Notes under the pieces: model-generated
Told to the model about the DNA's origin: nothing
Databases searched by the model: none
What the model saw: only the letters and a program-made list of their open reading frames with translations
Part shown: positions 51,920-61,516 of the stretch, piece after piece
Position numbering within the stretch: position 1 is the stretch's first letter
Layout: each line of letters begins with the position of its first letter
Assembly (NCBI GenBank): GCA_904501885.1
Contig: CAJGCP010000002.1
Location: 1 to 64,000 of the forward strand
Reading direction: 5' to 3'
Origin: an uncultured Acetatifactor sp.
GTDB taxonomy: Bacteria > Bacillota > Clostridia > Lachnospirales > Lachnospiraceae
DNA: 64,000 nt
Position numbers and translations under genes: made by a program

Positions 51920-54900
51920 AGGAAAATACATTTTTAGAGGTATTTCCCACACTGAAATTAAAGGGAAATTTACCGGATAAATTGAAGAATGTTGTGGTGG
52001 AAAGGATTTCTGCCACCAAACAACGGGACAGAGTGACGATTGTGCTGCGAAGTGGCATTCTGTTGTCCAAGATGGAAATTAGAGCCATGGAGCAGGAGAT
52101 CAAGCGCCAGGTGTTTCATCAGAACGATATGGAGTTACATATTATTGAACGCTATCAACTTTCCGGCCAGTATACGCCGGCCAATCTCTTGGAGGTCTAT
52201 GGAGACAGTATCCTGCAAGAATTAGAAGAGTACAATCATATTATATATACAGCGTTCCGTCGTGCGGACAAGGAATATTCCGATGCAGATATTTTGACCA
52301 TCCGTTTAGAGGATACGGTGCTCAATCATGGCATCGAAGAAAAACTTCAGGCGATTATGGAGAAGATTTACACCGAACGATTCGGCTTCGCAACCGGTAT
52401 TTGTATCGAGTACAAGGAACCGGTTGCAAACAAGCATACTTACGAGGATGAAGTGCGTATCCAACTGAAGGTGGATGAAATCTATCGCAGAATGAAGGGG
52501 ATAAAAGCAGATTCTATCGGGGGAGAAGTGGGTGAAGGAGCACAGAAAGACGATGCTTCCACCCCATCTTTAAAATCGAAAGCAACGGACAAAAAGTCCC
52601 TGAACAAAGATGGTTCCGCAAAATCCGGTGGGGAGAAAAGCCTTAAGAGATCAGAGCATCCGGATGTGCTGTATGGCAAGGATTTTCAGGATGAGGCGAT
52701 TCCCATTGAAGATATCCTTGGGGAAATGGGGAATGTTGTCATTCGTGGCAAAATTATCAAATGTGATAAGAGGGAGACCAGGAAGGCCAACGACATCGTC
52801 TCATTTGATGTGACAGACTTTACGGACACGATTACCGTGAAATTGTTTGTAGACAAGGAATTGGTCAACGATTTTGTCAAAACTTTGAAGGTGGGAAGTT
52901 TCGTTAAGGTTATGGGTAGAGCCAGCCTGGACGATTACGACCACGAAATTACCGTCAGTTTCGTAAAGGGAATCATGAAGATTCCTAATTTTGTGGTACC
53001 TAGAAAAGACTTGGCGGCTTATAAGAGAGTGGAGTTGCATTGTCATACCAAAATGAGCGACATGGATGCAATCTCTGAGGCCAGTGATATTGTTGCCAGA
53101 GCACATCAATGGGGACATCGTGCCATCGCCATTACGGATCATGGTGTGACACAGGGATTTCCCCATGCCAATAAGACCTGGTCCGGTCTGTGGAAGGATG
53201 AAAAAAAGAAAAGAGAAGAAGCAGGGCAGAGCAATCCTGACAAGCAGGACTTTTTCAAGGTAATCTACGGTGTGGAAGGATATTTGGTGGATGACCTTCA
53301 GAAAATTGTGACCGGTGAGAAAAACCAACTGCTTACAGGGGATTATGTTGTATTTGATGTGGAGACCACAGGATTTTCTCCAATTAAGAATAAGATTATT
53401 GAGATTGGTGCAGTGAAGGTCAGCGGCGGAGAAGTGGTGGATCGGTTCTCAACCTTTGTCAATCCACATGTACCCATTCCTTTCGAAATTGAGGAACTGA
53501 CCCATATCAATGATGCTATGGTGGCTGATGCACCCGATATCAGTCAGGTCATTCAAGAATTTGCCCGTTTTAGCGAGGGGTGTGTGTTCGTTGCCCATAA
53601 CGCGACTTTTGACATGAGTTTTATCAGGGAGCAGTATCGACAGGCCAATCTTTCTTTAGAGGATACCTTTGTGGATACCATGAATATGGCAAGAATGCTT
53701 CTGCCCGGACAGGCCCGTCATAGATTGAACGATGTTGCTAAGACCTTGAAGATTTCTTTGGAAGGACATCATCGGGCGGTACACGATGCAGAATGTACCG
53801 CTTCAATATTCCTTAGATTCACTAAAATGCTGGAAGAACAAGGGGTGAATGACTTGGCCGGAATCAACGCCAAGGCGAAAACCAACGTGGACTTGATTCG
53901 TAGATTGCCCAGCTATCATATTGTGTTGTTGGCTAAGAATGATTTGGGTAGAATCAATTTATATCGTTTGGTTTCAGAGTCCCATTTGCATTATTATCAA
54001 AGAGACCCTAGAATTCCTAAGAGCCTTTTAGAAAAATACAGAGACGGACTCATCATAGGAAGTGCCTGTGAAGCCGGCGAACTGTATCAGGCATTGCTCA
54101 ATGAAAAATCAGACGAAGATATTGCCAACACTGTGAGTTTCTATGATTATTTAGAGATTCAGCCACGTGGGAACAATCAGTTCATGATTGCCTCTGAGAA
54201 AATATCCAATGTGAAGTCCATGGAAGATATTTTGGATTTGAACAAGAAAATTGTGGCATTGGGGGAACAATTCCATAAGCCCGTGGTAGCTACCTGTGAT
54301 GTGCATTTTTTGGATCCAGAGGAAGAACTTTATCGAAGAATTATCCAGGCAGGCAAAGGATTTGCGGATGCGGACAATCAGGCCCCCTTATACCTGCATA
54401 CCACAGAAGAGATGCTGGAGGAGTTTTCCTATTTGGGAGAGCAGAAAGCATTTGATGTGGTGGTGAAAAATTCTAACATGATTGCAGATATGATTGAGAC
54501 CATTGCTCCGGTGCGTCCCGACAAATGCGCTCCTGTTATTGCGGATTCTGATAAACAACTGACAGAAATTTGTTACGCCAAGGCCCATCAATTGTATGGA
54601 CCTAACTTGCCTGAAATCGTAGAGAAGCGCTTGAAGAGAGAATTGCACTCCATCATTTCCAATGGCTTTGCGGTGATGTATATTATTGCCCAAAAGTTAG
54701 TATGGAAATCCTTGGAAGACGGATATCTGGTGGGCTCTCGAGGCTCTGTGGGAAGTTCCTTTGTGGCTACCATGGCGGGGATTACTGAGGTCAACCCGTT
54801 GAGTCCCCATTATTATTGTTTGGCCTGTCATTATTCAGACTTTGAAAGTGATGAGGTAAAGGCGTATGCCGGCAAAGCCGGTGTGGATATGCCGGATAAG

Positions 54901-56451
54901 CTCTGTCCTGTCTGCGGGCAACCGTTGCAGAAGGAGGGCTTCGATATTCCCTTTGAAACCTTCCTGGGATTTGAAGGTGATAAAGAGCCGGATATTGACT
55001 TGAACTTCTCCAGTGAATATCAGTCCAAGGCTCATAAATACACGGAAGTTATTTTTGGCTCGGGTCAAACCTTCCGTGCCGGTACCGTGGGTACTTTGGC
55101 AGACAAAACAGCCTACGCCTATGTTCGAAATTATTACGAAGAGAGAGGAGTACATAAGCGCAAAAGCGAGATGGAGCGAATTGCAGAAGGATGTACCGGT
55201 GTGCGCCGAAGTACAGGACAACATCCCGGCGGTATCGTGGTGCTGCCGGTGGGAGAGGATATCAACTCCTTTACTCCGGTACAACATCCTGCAAACGAAG
55301 TGGAATCGGATACCATTACCACCCACTACGATTACCATTCCATCGACCACAATCTTTTGAAATTGGATATTCTGGGACACGATGATCCTACAATGATACG
55401 TATGTTGCAGGATTTGACGGGGCGAGATCCCTTCTCCATTCCTTTGGATGGAGAGGATGTTATGAGCCTGTTCCAGAACACAGATGCCTTAGGTATTACT
55501 CCGGACCAGATTGGAGGGACGAAAATCGGAGCACTCGGCATCCCTGAATTTGGTACAGAATTTGCGATGCAGATGGTAATTGATGCAAAGCCAAAAGCTT
55601 TTTCTGATTTGGTGCGCATCTCCGGTTTGTCCCATGGTACCAATGTGTGGTTGGGAAATGCCAAGGATTTGATTATGGATGGCACGGCCACCATTTCCAC
55701 TGCAATATGTACCCGAGTCGACATTATGACCTATTTGATCCAGATGGGTGTGGAGCCTATGACCGCATTCCAGATTATGGAGAATGTCCGTAAGGGAAAT
55801 GTGGCGAAGGGCAAATGTGATAAATGGCCGAAGTGGAAAGAAGACATGTTGGCTCACGACGTGCCTGAATGGTATATCAAATCCTGTGAAAAGATTGAGT
55901 ATATGTTCCCGAAGGCCCACGCGGCGGCTTATGTTATGATGGCATGGCGCATTGCCTACTGTAAAATTCATTATCCGTTGGCATATTATGCGGCTTTCTT
56001 TAGTACCAGAGCTAAGGCTTTTTCCTATGAGATTATGTGTCAGGGAAGAGCGCGTCTGGACCGTGAGATGGAGAACTACAAACGCCGCATGGAAGCGGGA
56101 ATTGAGCCCCTTTCTAATAAGGAAGAACTGGCATATGGAGACATGAAAATTGTGCGGGAAATGTACGCAAGAGGATTTGAATTCATGCCCATTGATATCT
56201 TTAGAGCCCACGCTACCAATTTCCAAATCATCGACGGAAAACTGATGCCGTCTTTGAACAGCATTGACGGATTGGGAGAGAAGGCGGCAGAACAAATTGT
56301 GGAAGCTGCAAAGCAGGGCGAATTTTTGTCGAAGGATGATTTCCGCACCAGAACCAAGGTGTCTAAAACAGTGGTGGATTTGATGGCCGAATTACATCTT
56401 TTGGGCAATTTGCCTGAGTCAAATCAGATCAGTTTATTTGATTTTACATAG
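51916..56451 (+). CDS. polC: DNA polymerase III alpha subunit, PolC type
   Basis: PolC is the replicative polymerase of low-GC Gram-positives. Domains in order are an N-terminal region, an OB fold (about 270-350), and a PHP domain starting near 372 (VELHCHTKMSDMDA). Inserted in the PHP domain is a 3'-5' exonuclease near 478 (VVFDVETTGFSP), and the polymerase core follows, including PDIDLNFS near 1024. A zinc-binding CLACHYS...CPVCGQP segment and helix-hairpin-helix near 1449 (IDGLGEKAAEQIVEAA) are also present. I start at ATG 51916 (ATGA overlap with ispG), giving 1511 residues; a TTG six bases upstream is unlikely. Confidence 0.97.
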   Translation: MKENTFLEVFPTLKLKGNLPDKLKNVVVERISATKQRDRVTIVLRSGILLSKMEIRAMEQEIKRQVFHQNDMELHIIERYQLSGQYTPANLLEVYGDSILQELEEYNHIIYTAFRRADKEYSDADILTIRLEDTVLNHGIEEKLQAIMEKIYTERFGFATGICIEYKEPVANKHTYEDEVRIQLKVDEIYRRMKGIKADSIGGEVGEGAQKDDASTPSLKSKATDKKSLNKDGSAKSGGEKSLKRSEHPDVLYGKDFQDEAIPIEDILGEMGNVVIRGKIIKCDKRETRKANDIVSFDVTDFTDTITVKLFVDKELVNDFVKTLKVGSFVKVMGRASLDDYDHEITVSFVKGIMKIPNFVVPRKDLAAYKRVELHCHTKMSDMDAISEASDIVARAHQWGHRAIAITDHGVTQGFPHANKTWSGLWKDEKKKREEAGQSNPDKQDFFKVIYGVEGYLVDDLQKIVTGEKNQLLTGDYVVFDVETTGFSPIKNKIIEIGAVKVSGGEVVDRFSTFVNPHVPIPFEIEELTHINDAMVADAPDISQVIQEFARFSEGCVFVAHNATFDMSFIREQYRQANLSLEDTFVDTMNMARMLLPGQARHRLNDVAKTLKISLEGHHRAVHDAECTASIFLRFTKMLEEQGVNDLAGINAKAKTNVDLIRRLPSYHIVLLAKNDLGRINLYRLVSESHLHYYQRDPRIPKSLLEKYRDGLIIGSACEAGELYQALLNEKSDEDIANTVSFYDYLEIQPRGNNQFMIASEKISNVKSMEDILDLNKKIVALGEQFHKPVVATCDVHFLDPEEELYRRIIQAGKGFADADNQAPLYLHTTEEMLEEFSYLGEQKAFDVVVKNSNMIADMIETIAPVRPDKCAPVIADSDKQLTEICYAKAHQLYGPNLPEIVEKRLKRELHSIISNGFAVMYIIAQKLVWKSLEDGYLVGSRGSVGSSFVATMAGITEVNPLSPHYYCLACHYSDFESDEVKAYAGKAGVDMPDKLCPVCGQPLQKEGFDIPFETFLGFEGDKEPDIDLNFSSEYQSKAHKYTEVIFGSGQTFRAGTVGTLADKTAYAYVRNYYEERGVHKRKSEMERIAEGCTGVRRSTGQHPGGIVVLPVGEDINSFTPVQHPANEVESDTITTHYDYHSIDHNLLKLDILGHDDPTMIRMLQDLTGRDPFSIPLDGEDVMSLFQNTDALGITPDQIGGTKIGALGIPEFGTEFAMQMVIDAKPKAFSDLVRISGLSHGTNVWLGNAKDLIMDGTATISTAICTRVDIMTYLIQMGVEPMTAFQIMENVRKGNVAKGKCDKWPKWKEDMLAHDVPEWYIKSCEKIEYMFPKAHAAAYVMMAWRIAYCKIHYPLAYYAAFFSTRAKAFSYEIMCQGRARLDREMENYKRRMEAGIEPLSNKEELAYGDMKIVREMYARGFEFMPIDIFRAHATNFQIIDGKLMPSLNSIDGLGEKAAEQIVEAAKQGEFLSKDDFRTRTKVSKTVVDLMAELHLLGNLPESNQISLFDFT

Positions 56452-56476
56452 GAAATAAAAAATAATAAAAAAATGC

Positions 56477-56505
56477 TTGCATTTTGAAAATCTATGTAGT
56501 ATTAT
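56477..56505 (+). promoter_or_regulatory. tRNA-Glu promoter
   Basis: TTGCAT (56477-56482) and TATTAT (56500-56505) are spaced by exactly 17 bases, four and five matches to consensus. A 10-base inverted repeat fills the leader before the tRNA. Confidence 0.75.
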
Positions 56506-56507
56506 TA

Positions 56508-56541
56508 GCAAGTACCATTTCTGAGGCAGATTGGTACTTGC
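56508..56541 (+). promoter_or_regulatory. Hairpin in the tRNA 5' leader
   Basis: GCAAGTACCA (56508-56517) is a perfect inverted repeat of TGGTACTTGC (56532-56541), with a 14-base loop. It lies between the predicted start point and the mature tRNA 5' end at 56546. Confidence 0.6.
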
Positions 56542-56545
56542 ATAT

Positions 56546-56617
56546 GGCTCGTTGGTCAAGCGGTCAAGACGCCGCCCTCTCACGGCGGAAACAGGGGTTC
56601 GATTCCCCTACGAGCTG
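56546..56617 (+). tRNA. tRNA-Glu (anticodon CTC)
   Basis: The acceptor arms GGCTCGT and ACGAGCT pair (first pair G-T), with G as discriminator. The anticodon stem CCGCC/GGCGG holds the loop CTCTCAC, anticodon CTC at 56579-56581, reading GAG. The T arm is AGGGG-TTCGATT-CCCCT. CCA is not encoded. The 72-nucleotide length is typical of bacterial tRNA-Glu. The first residues differ slightly from the usual G1-C72 pair, but the fold is complete. Confidence 0.93.
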
Positions 56618-56652
56618 TTGACTGTAATCTTACAGCCCAACCCGAGGAAGTG

Positions 56653-56681
56653 TTGAAATCTATGATTTCAATGCTTTTTTT
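56653..56681 (+). terminator. Terminator after tRNA-Glu
   Basis: TTGAAATC pairs perfectly with GATTTCAA around TAT, followed by TGC and seven T. It ends the single-tRNA transcript. Confidence 0.85.
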
Positions 56682-56762
56682 GTTAGAAACAAATGAACAC
56701 CAATAGTTCGATTTAAATAGTTATTTTCAAACCTGTAACGATATTGGATATAGGAGAATTGT

Positions 56763-58700
56763 ATGAGTGAATTAGAGTATAAGCAAGCTTTAAAACTTGG
56801 AGAAAAAGCATATCGAAGTGCGGTGGCAAAAGGAGAGTATCCTTATTTGCCTGCTTTGGATGACCTTTTATCCCACGTGAAAATTGTTCGGGAGGAGCAT
56901 CTTGGTATAGTGGAGATTCCCATCGATCAAATTGTTGGAACAAAGACTGCCGGCCGGCAGAATGCTTTTGCAGCAAATTTTATGCCTATTGTGGAATCCG
57001 GCAGCGAGTTCGCACTCAAATGGTCCAATCTGTATGAGTACCAGACCACAGAAGGAAATAGAGATCCCATTTTCGCCTATGAATTTTTGAACAGATTTTA
57101 TGTGCAAGAGGGAAATAAGCGCGTCAGTGTATATAAATATTTAAATTCTCCCAGTATAGAGGGAAAGGTCATCCGACTGGTTCCCAGAAAAAGCGATTCC
57201 AAGGAAAACAGGATTTACTATGAATTCATGGAATTCTACAAAGCAACGAAAATCAATTATTTGATTTTTACCCAGGAAGATGCATATCGCACCCTGGTAA
57301 AGGCAGTTGGGAAAAGCTGGGGAGAGGTTTGGAATCAGGAGGAACGCAATGAATTTGCGTGCACTTTCTTCCTATTTAAGAAGCAATATGTGGAACATGG
57401 AGGAGAGGCGTTAAGCATTACACTTGCAGATGCTTTCTTATTCTTTTTGTCTGTCTATACCTATCAGGAAGTCATCGGATTTACGGACCATGAATTGAGA
57501 ACGGCAGTAGAGCAGGTGTGGAATGAGTTTGTGGTGCTTGGGAAAGAACCGGAGGAAGCTTTGGTGTTAGACCGGGTGGAATATGAGGAAAGTGGTTTAC
57601 TGAATAAATTATTGAGTTTGCCCTATTCCGGTAAGCATTTAAAAGTGGCTTTTGTACACGAGAAGGAGGCAGAACATTCCAGTTGGACCTATGGCCATGA
57701 ACTGGGCAGAGCCCACCTGACAGAGTCTTTTTCAGATGCTGTCAGTACCAAGGCATATTATTTAGAGAATAGTGGATTGACCATCGAACAGCTGATGAAT
57801 CAAGTGATATCAGATGGAAATGATATTGTCTTTGCTGCAAATCAGAAATTTTTGGCGGAAAGCCTCCGCACCGCACTAGAACATCCACAAGTAAAAATAC
57901 TTAATTGCTCCATCAACCGTTCTTTTAGTGCTATTCGAACCTATTACGGTAGAATGTATGAAGCCAAATTTTTGTGTGGTATGGTGGCTGGCATTATGGC
58001 GGATAATAATAAGATTCTGTATAGTGCATACTGTCCTATGTTGGGTGCCTTTGCTGATATCAATGCGTTTGCACTTGGCGCCAGAATGGTGAATCCCAGA
58101 AGTGAAATCTATGTGCATTGGATGGCGGACACCACCTCTGATTTTGCTAAAATTTTGCGAGAGAATGAAATTTCTATCGTATCCTATACGGATATTGTCC
58201 GCCTTTCCAGCGAGGACAGAAAATTTGGTTTGTATCGTATCGAAGAGGATGGAACTACTACCAATTTAGCTTTTCCGATGTGGAATTGGGGTGAATTTTA
58301 TGAAAAAATCATCCGTGATATTTTAGAGGGGAATTGGAACAAAGTTGCAGCATCCAAGGGAAAACGCTCTGTCAATTATTGGTGGGGGATTTCGGGTGAC
58401 ATCGTGGATTTGTTTTTGTCAGGTAATGTGCCGAGGGATGTGAGGATTTTGGTGGAGGCAATGAGAAAAGAAATTTTCACGGAAAGCTTTCATCCTTTTC
58501 AGGGCAAGATTCTTGCTCAGGATGGTACTGTGATGAATGAAGAGGGAGAGATTCTTTCTCCGGAGCAGATTATTACCATGGATTGGCTTGTGAACAATGT
58601 GATTGGCAGTATACCGGAAACGGGCAATTTGACAGAAGAATCCAGAAGTCTGATGGCGTTACAGGAAGGTCCTGTGGCGTCGGTTTTGCAGGAGGCATAG
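56763..58700 (+). CDS. Cytosolic ParB-like/BMP (basic membrane protein-like) fusion protein
   Basis: The 645-residue protein has no signal peptide, lipobox or membrane helix. Residues about 48-140 resemble a ParB/Srx-like domain: IVEIPIDQI, a DPIFAYEFLNRFYVQEGNKRVSV segment (split DPIFAYEF and YVQEGNKR) and a closing GKVIRLVP. Residues about 292-520 resemble the BMP/PnrA nucleoside-binding fold (KVAFVHEKEAEHSSWTYGHELG, shortened KVAFVHEK and WTYGHE, then YGRMYEAKFLCGMVAGIMA). BMP domains are normally extracellular lipoproteins, so a cytoplasmic ligand-sensing role is inferred. AGGAGA precedes the ATG. Confidence 0.7.
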   Translation: MSELEYKQALKLGEKAYRSAVAKGEYPYLPALDDLLSHVKIVREEHLGIVEIPIDQIVGTKTAGRQNAFAANFMPIVESGSEFALKWSNLYEYQTTEGNRDPIFAYEFLNRFYVQEGNKRVSVYKYLNSPSIEGKVIRLVPRKSDSKENRIYYEFMEFYKATKINYLIFTQEDAYRTLVKAVGKSWGEVWNQEERNEFACTFFLFKKQYVEHGGEALSITLADAFLFFLSVYTYQEVIGFTDHELRTAVEQVWNEFVVLGKEPEEALVLDRVEYEESGLLNKLLSLPYSGKHLKVAFVHEKEAEHSSWTYGHELGRAHLTESFSDAVSTKAYYLENSGLTIEQLMNQVISDGNDIVFAANQKFLAESLRTALEHPQVKILNCSINRSFSAIRTYYGRMYEAKFLCGMVAGIMADNNKILYSAYCPMLGAFADINAFALGARMVNPRSEIYVHWMADTTSDFAKILRENEISIVSYTDIVRLSSEDRKFGLYRIEEDGTTTNLAFPMWNWGEFYEKIIRDILEGNWNKVAASKGKRSVNYWWGISGDIVDLFLSGNVPRDVRILVEAMRKEIFTESFHPFQGKILAQDGTVMNEEGEILSPEQIITMDWLVNNVIGSIPETGNLTEESRSLMALQEGPVASVLQEA

Positions 58701-58709
58701 ACACGCGAG

Positions 58710-59306
58710 ATGAAAATATTAGTTATATCCGATGAACCCAGCAGATGGTTGTGGGATTTTTATGAAAAGGAAAAATTGGAAGGGGTCGATTTGATTCTTT
58801 CCTGCGGTGATTTGCCGGCATCCTATTTAAGCTTCCTTGTGACAATGACAAATGTTCCGCTATTATACGTGAATGGAAATCACGACCATTATGATCGGAA
58901 GGCCCCGGAGGGTTGCATTTGTATTGAAGATGATATCTACGAGTACAAAGGTCTTCGTATCCTGGGGCTGGGCGGAAGTATGCGGTATAAACCCGGTGCG
59001 TCCAATCAGTACACAGAGACAGAAATGTCTACCAGAGTCAGAAAACTGAAGCGACTGATCCAGAAAAAGAAAGGATTTGACATCCTCCTGACCCATGCTC
59101 CTGCAAAAGGTTTGGGGGACTTGGAGGACCTGCCTCATAACGGATTTGCTACATTTGTAGAACTGATAGAAAAGTATCAGCCCCGTTTCTTTTTTCACGG
59201 ACATGTGCATATGAATTATGGCAGAGATGTGAAACGTGAAAAGACCTATGGGACCACTGTTATCGTCAATGCTTTTGAAAAATACGAACTGGATATAGAG
59301 GTGTAA
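58710..59306 (+). CDS. Calcineurin-like metallophosphoesterase
   Basis: A 198-residue phosphoesterase-fold protein. Motifs GDLP, GNHDH, THAP and HGHVH are present, so most metal ligands are kept. The first motif reads SDEPS where the family usually has D-x-H, so one metal-binding histidine is replaced by proline. It starts nine bases after the ParB-like/BMP gene, suggesting a two-gene unit. The substrate is unknown; such enzymes may act on nucleotides, cyclic dinucleotides or phosphodiesters. Confidence 0.82.
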   Translation: MKILVISDEPSRWLWDFYEKEKLEGVDLILSCGDLPASYLSFLVTMTNVPLLYVNGNHDHYDRKAPEGCICIEDDIYEYKGLRILGLGGSMRYKPGASNQYTETEMSTRVRKLKRLIQKKKGFDILLTHAPAKGLGDLEDLPHNGFATFVELIEKYQPRFFFHGHVHMNYGRDVKREKTYGTTVIVNAFEKYELDIEV

Positions 59307-59344
59307 AGAGAAAATTTACTTTTGGGAGAAAATAAAATTTGTCC

Positions 59345-59373
59345 TTGCATCTGAAAACGATATAGTGTATAGT
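59345..59373 (+). promoter_or_regulatory. Promoter of topA
   Basis: TTGCAT (59345-59350) and TATAGT (59368-59373) are spaced by 17 bases, four and five matches to consensus. The leader is about 40 bases. Confidence 0.65.
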
Positions 59374-59418
59374 GGTTGACGATTAGGTCTGGACACTTGA
59401 AAATAAAGAGGTAAAGAA

Positions 59419-61404
59419 ATGCACAAGTATTTGGTGATTGTGGAATCCCCCGCAAAAGTGAAAACCATAAAGAAATTTTTGGGGTCAAATTATGAAGTGC
59501 TGGCCAGCAATGGACATGTACGTGATTTGCCTAAAAGTTCTCTTGGAATAGATGTTGAAAATGACTTTGAACCCAATTATATTACCATTCGGGGAAAGGG
59601 AGATATATTATCTGCGCTTAGAAAGGCAGTGAAGAAAGCGGACAAGATTTATCTTGCAACCGACCCTGACCGAGAGGGAGAAGCGATTTCCTGGCATTTG
59701 ATGTTTGCCTTGAAGTTAGAGAATAAAAAAGTATATAGAATCTCATTTAATGAAATCACCAAGACTGCAGTCAAGGAATCTTTAAAGAATGCCCGCGAGA
59801 TTGATATGAATCTGGTGGATGCACAGCAGGCCCGCCGTGTATTAGACAGAATGGTGGGGTACCGTATTTCCCCTCTTTTGTGGGCGAAGATTAAGAGAGG
59901 ATTAAGTGCAGGCCGCGTACAGTCTGTGGCATTGCGTATTATTTGTGACAGAGAAAAAGAAATCGAGCAGTTTGTCCCGGAAGAGTACTGGACCATCGAT
60001 GTGGATTTGCTTGTAGACGGAGAAACGGATCCTATCCGCGCAAAATATTACGGAACCGGTAGGACCAAGGCGAAGATATCTAACCAGGCGGAGGCGAATC
60101 AAATATTAGATTCCCTAAAAGGCGTCACATATCAGGTGGCAGATGTGAAGAAGAGTGAGCGGGTACGTAAAGCACCGCTGCCTTTTACTACCTCCACCTT
60201 ACAGCAGGAAGCCAGCAAGGTGTTAAATTTCTCCACCCAGAAAACCATGCGCCTGGCGCAGCAATTGTACGAGGGAGTAGATATCAAGGGAGAAGGCACT
60301 GTGGGTCTGATTACTTATCTGCGTACTGACTCCGTGCGAGTGTCTGAGGAAGCTCAGAATCAGGCTGCAGAGTATATTGAGCAACTGTATGGCAAATCCT
60401 ATGTGCTGTCTGAAAGCAACGAGAAGAAGGGCCAGCAGAAGATTCAGGATGCCCATGAAGCAATCCGCCCGACGGACATACAGCGGACTCCCGCAGTGGT
60501 GAAGGATCAGTTGCCCAGAGATTTATATCGCCTTTATCAGTTGATATGGAAGAGATTTGCTGCCAGCAGAATGAATGCGGCGGTATATGAGACCGTGAGT
60601 GTGAAAATCAAAGCGGGAGGTCATGTGTTTACTGCATCTTCTTCGAATTTGATTTTTGATGGATTTATGAAGGTATATGCGGTGGAAGATGATCATGAAG
60701 AAGATGGTCTGTTGCATGTGGCTTTGGATAAGAAGAGTGCACTTTCCTTCTTGTCATTTGATGCTAAGCAACATTTTACACAACCACCTGCTCACTATAC
60801 AGAAAGCTCTTTGGTAAAAGCGTTGGAGGAATTGGGGATTGGACGCCCCAGTACCTATGCGCCCACCATCACTACCATTCTTGGCAGACGCTATGTAGTG
60901 AAAGAGAATAAGAATATCTATGTGACAGAGTTGGGTGAAGTGGTGAACGACATGATGATGGATGCGTTCCCTACCATTGTGGATGTGAACTTCACAGCAA
61001 ATATGGAAACACTGCTGGACGGCGTAGCTGAAGGCAGTGTAAAGTGGAAGACCATTGTGTCCAATTTCTATCCCGACTTGGAAGAAGCGGTAAAACAGGC
61101 GGAGAAGGAACTTCAGAAGGTCAAGATTCAGGATGAAGTCAGCGAAGAAATCTGTGAACTGTGTGGTCAGAATATGGTAATCAAATATGGCCCCCATGGC
61201 AGATTCTTAGCGTGTCCCGGATTCCCTGCCTGCAAAAACACAAAGCCCTATCTTGAAAAGATTGGGGTGGCTTGTCCTAACTGTGGTGGAGATATAGTGA
61301 TTAAGAAGACCAAAAAAGGACGCAAGTTTTATGGTTGCATGAATCACCCCAATTGTGATTTCATGTCCTGGCAGAGACCAACCGGGGAGAAATTGTCACA
61401 ATAA
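59419..61404 (+). CDS. topA: DNA topoisomerase I (type IA)
   Basis: TopA relaxes negative supercoils through a transient tyrosine link. The Toprim domain begins KYLVIVESPAKVKTIKKFLG and has the acidic DPDREGEAISWH motif. The catalytic tyrosine is Y300 in GLITYLRTDSVRVS. Two C-terminal four-cysteine zinc ribbons follow (CELCGQNM...CPGFPAC and CPNCGGD...CMNHPNC). At 661 residues it is slightly short because it has only two ribbons. The stop overlaps a CodY box that precedes codY. Confidence 0.95.
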   Translation: MHKYLVIVESPAKVKTIKKFLGSNYEVLASNGHVRDLPKSSLGIDVENDFEPNYITIRGKGDILSALRKAVKKADKIYLATDPDREGEAISWHLMFALKLENKKVYRISFNEITKTAVKESLKNAREIDMNLVDAQQARRVLDRMVGYRISPLLWAKIKRGLSAGRVQSVALRIICDREKEIEQFVPEEYWTIDVDLLVDGETDPIRAKYYGTGRTKAKISNQAEANQILDSLKGVTYQVADVKKSERVRKAPLPFTTSTLQQEASKVLNFSTQKTMRLAQQLYEGVDIKGEGTVGLITYLRTDSVRVSEEAQNQAAEYIEQLYGKSYVLSESNEKKGQQKIQDAHEAIRPTDIQRTPAVVKDQLPRDLYRLYQLIWKRFAASRMNAAVYETVSVKIKAGGHVFTASSSNLIFDGFMKVYAVEDDHEEDGLLHVALDKKSALSFLSFDAKQHFTQPPAHYTESSLVKALEELGIGRPSTYAPTITTILGRRYVVKENKNIYVTELGEVVNDMMMDAFPTIVDVNFTANMETLLDGVAEGSVKWKTIVSNFYPDLEEAVKQAEKELQKVKIQDEVSEEICELCGQNMVIKYGPHGRFLACPGFPACKNTKPYLEKIGVACPNCGGDIVIKKTKKGRKFYGCMNHPNCDFMSWQRPTGEKLSQ

Positions 61405-61415
61405 TTCTGAAAATT
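61401..61415 (+). promoter_or_regulatory. CodY box between topA and codY
   Basis: ATAATTCTGAAAATT matches 12 of 15 positions of the CodY consensus AATTTTCWGAAAATT. It lies directly after topA and about 25 bases before the -35 of the predicted codY promoter, a position suited to autoregulation. Confidence 0.6.
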
Positions 61416-61439
61416 GTAGGAAAATATCAAAAAATTCAA

Positions 61440-61484
61440 TTGTAATCTGACTTTATTTGTGATAGTATATGGTTGTAGTATAAA
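61440..61484 (+). promoter_or_regulatory. codY promoter region
   Basis: Two overlapping candidates are visible: TTGTAA (61440-61445) with TAGTAT (61463-61468) at 17 bases, and TTGTGA (61457-61462) with TATAAA (61479-61484) at 16 bases. The second has the better -10. I cannot choose between them from sequence alone. Confidence 0.45.
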
Positions 61485-61516
61485 AACCTACTATTTACAG
61501 AAGAGGAGGAACAACT

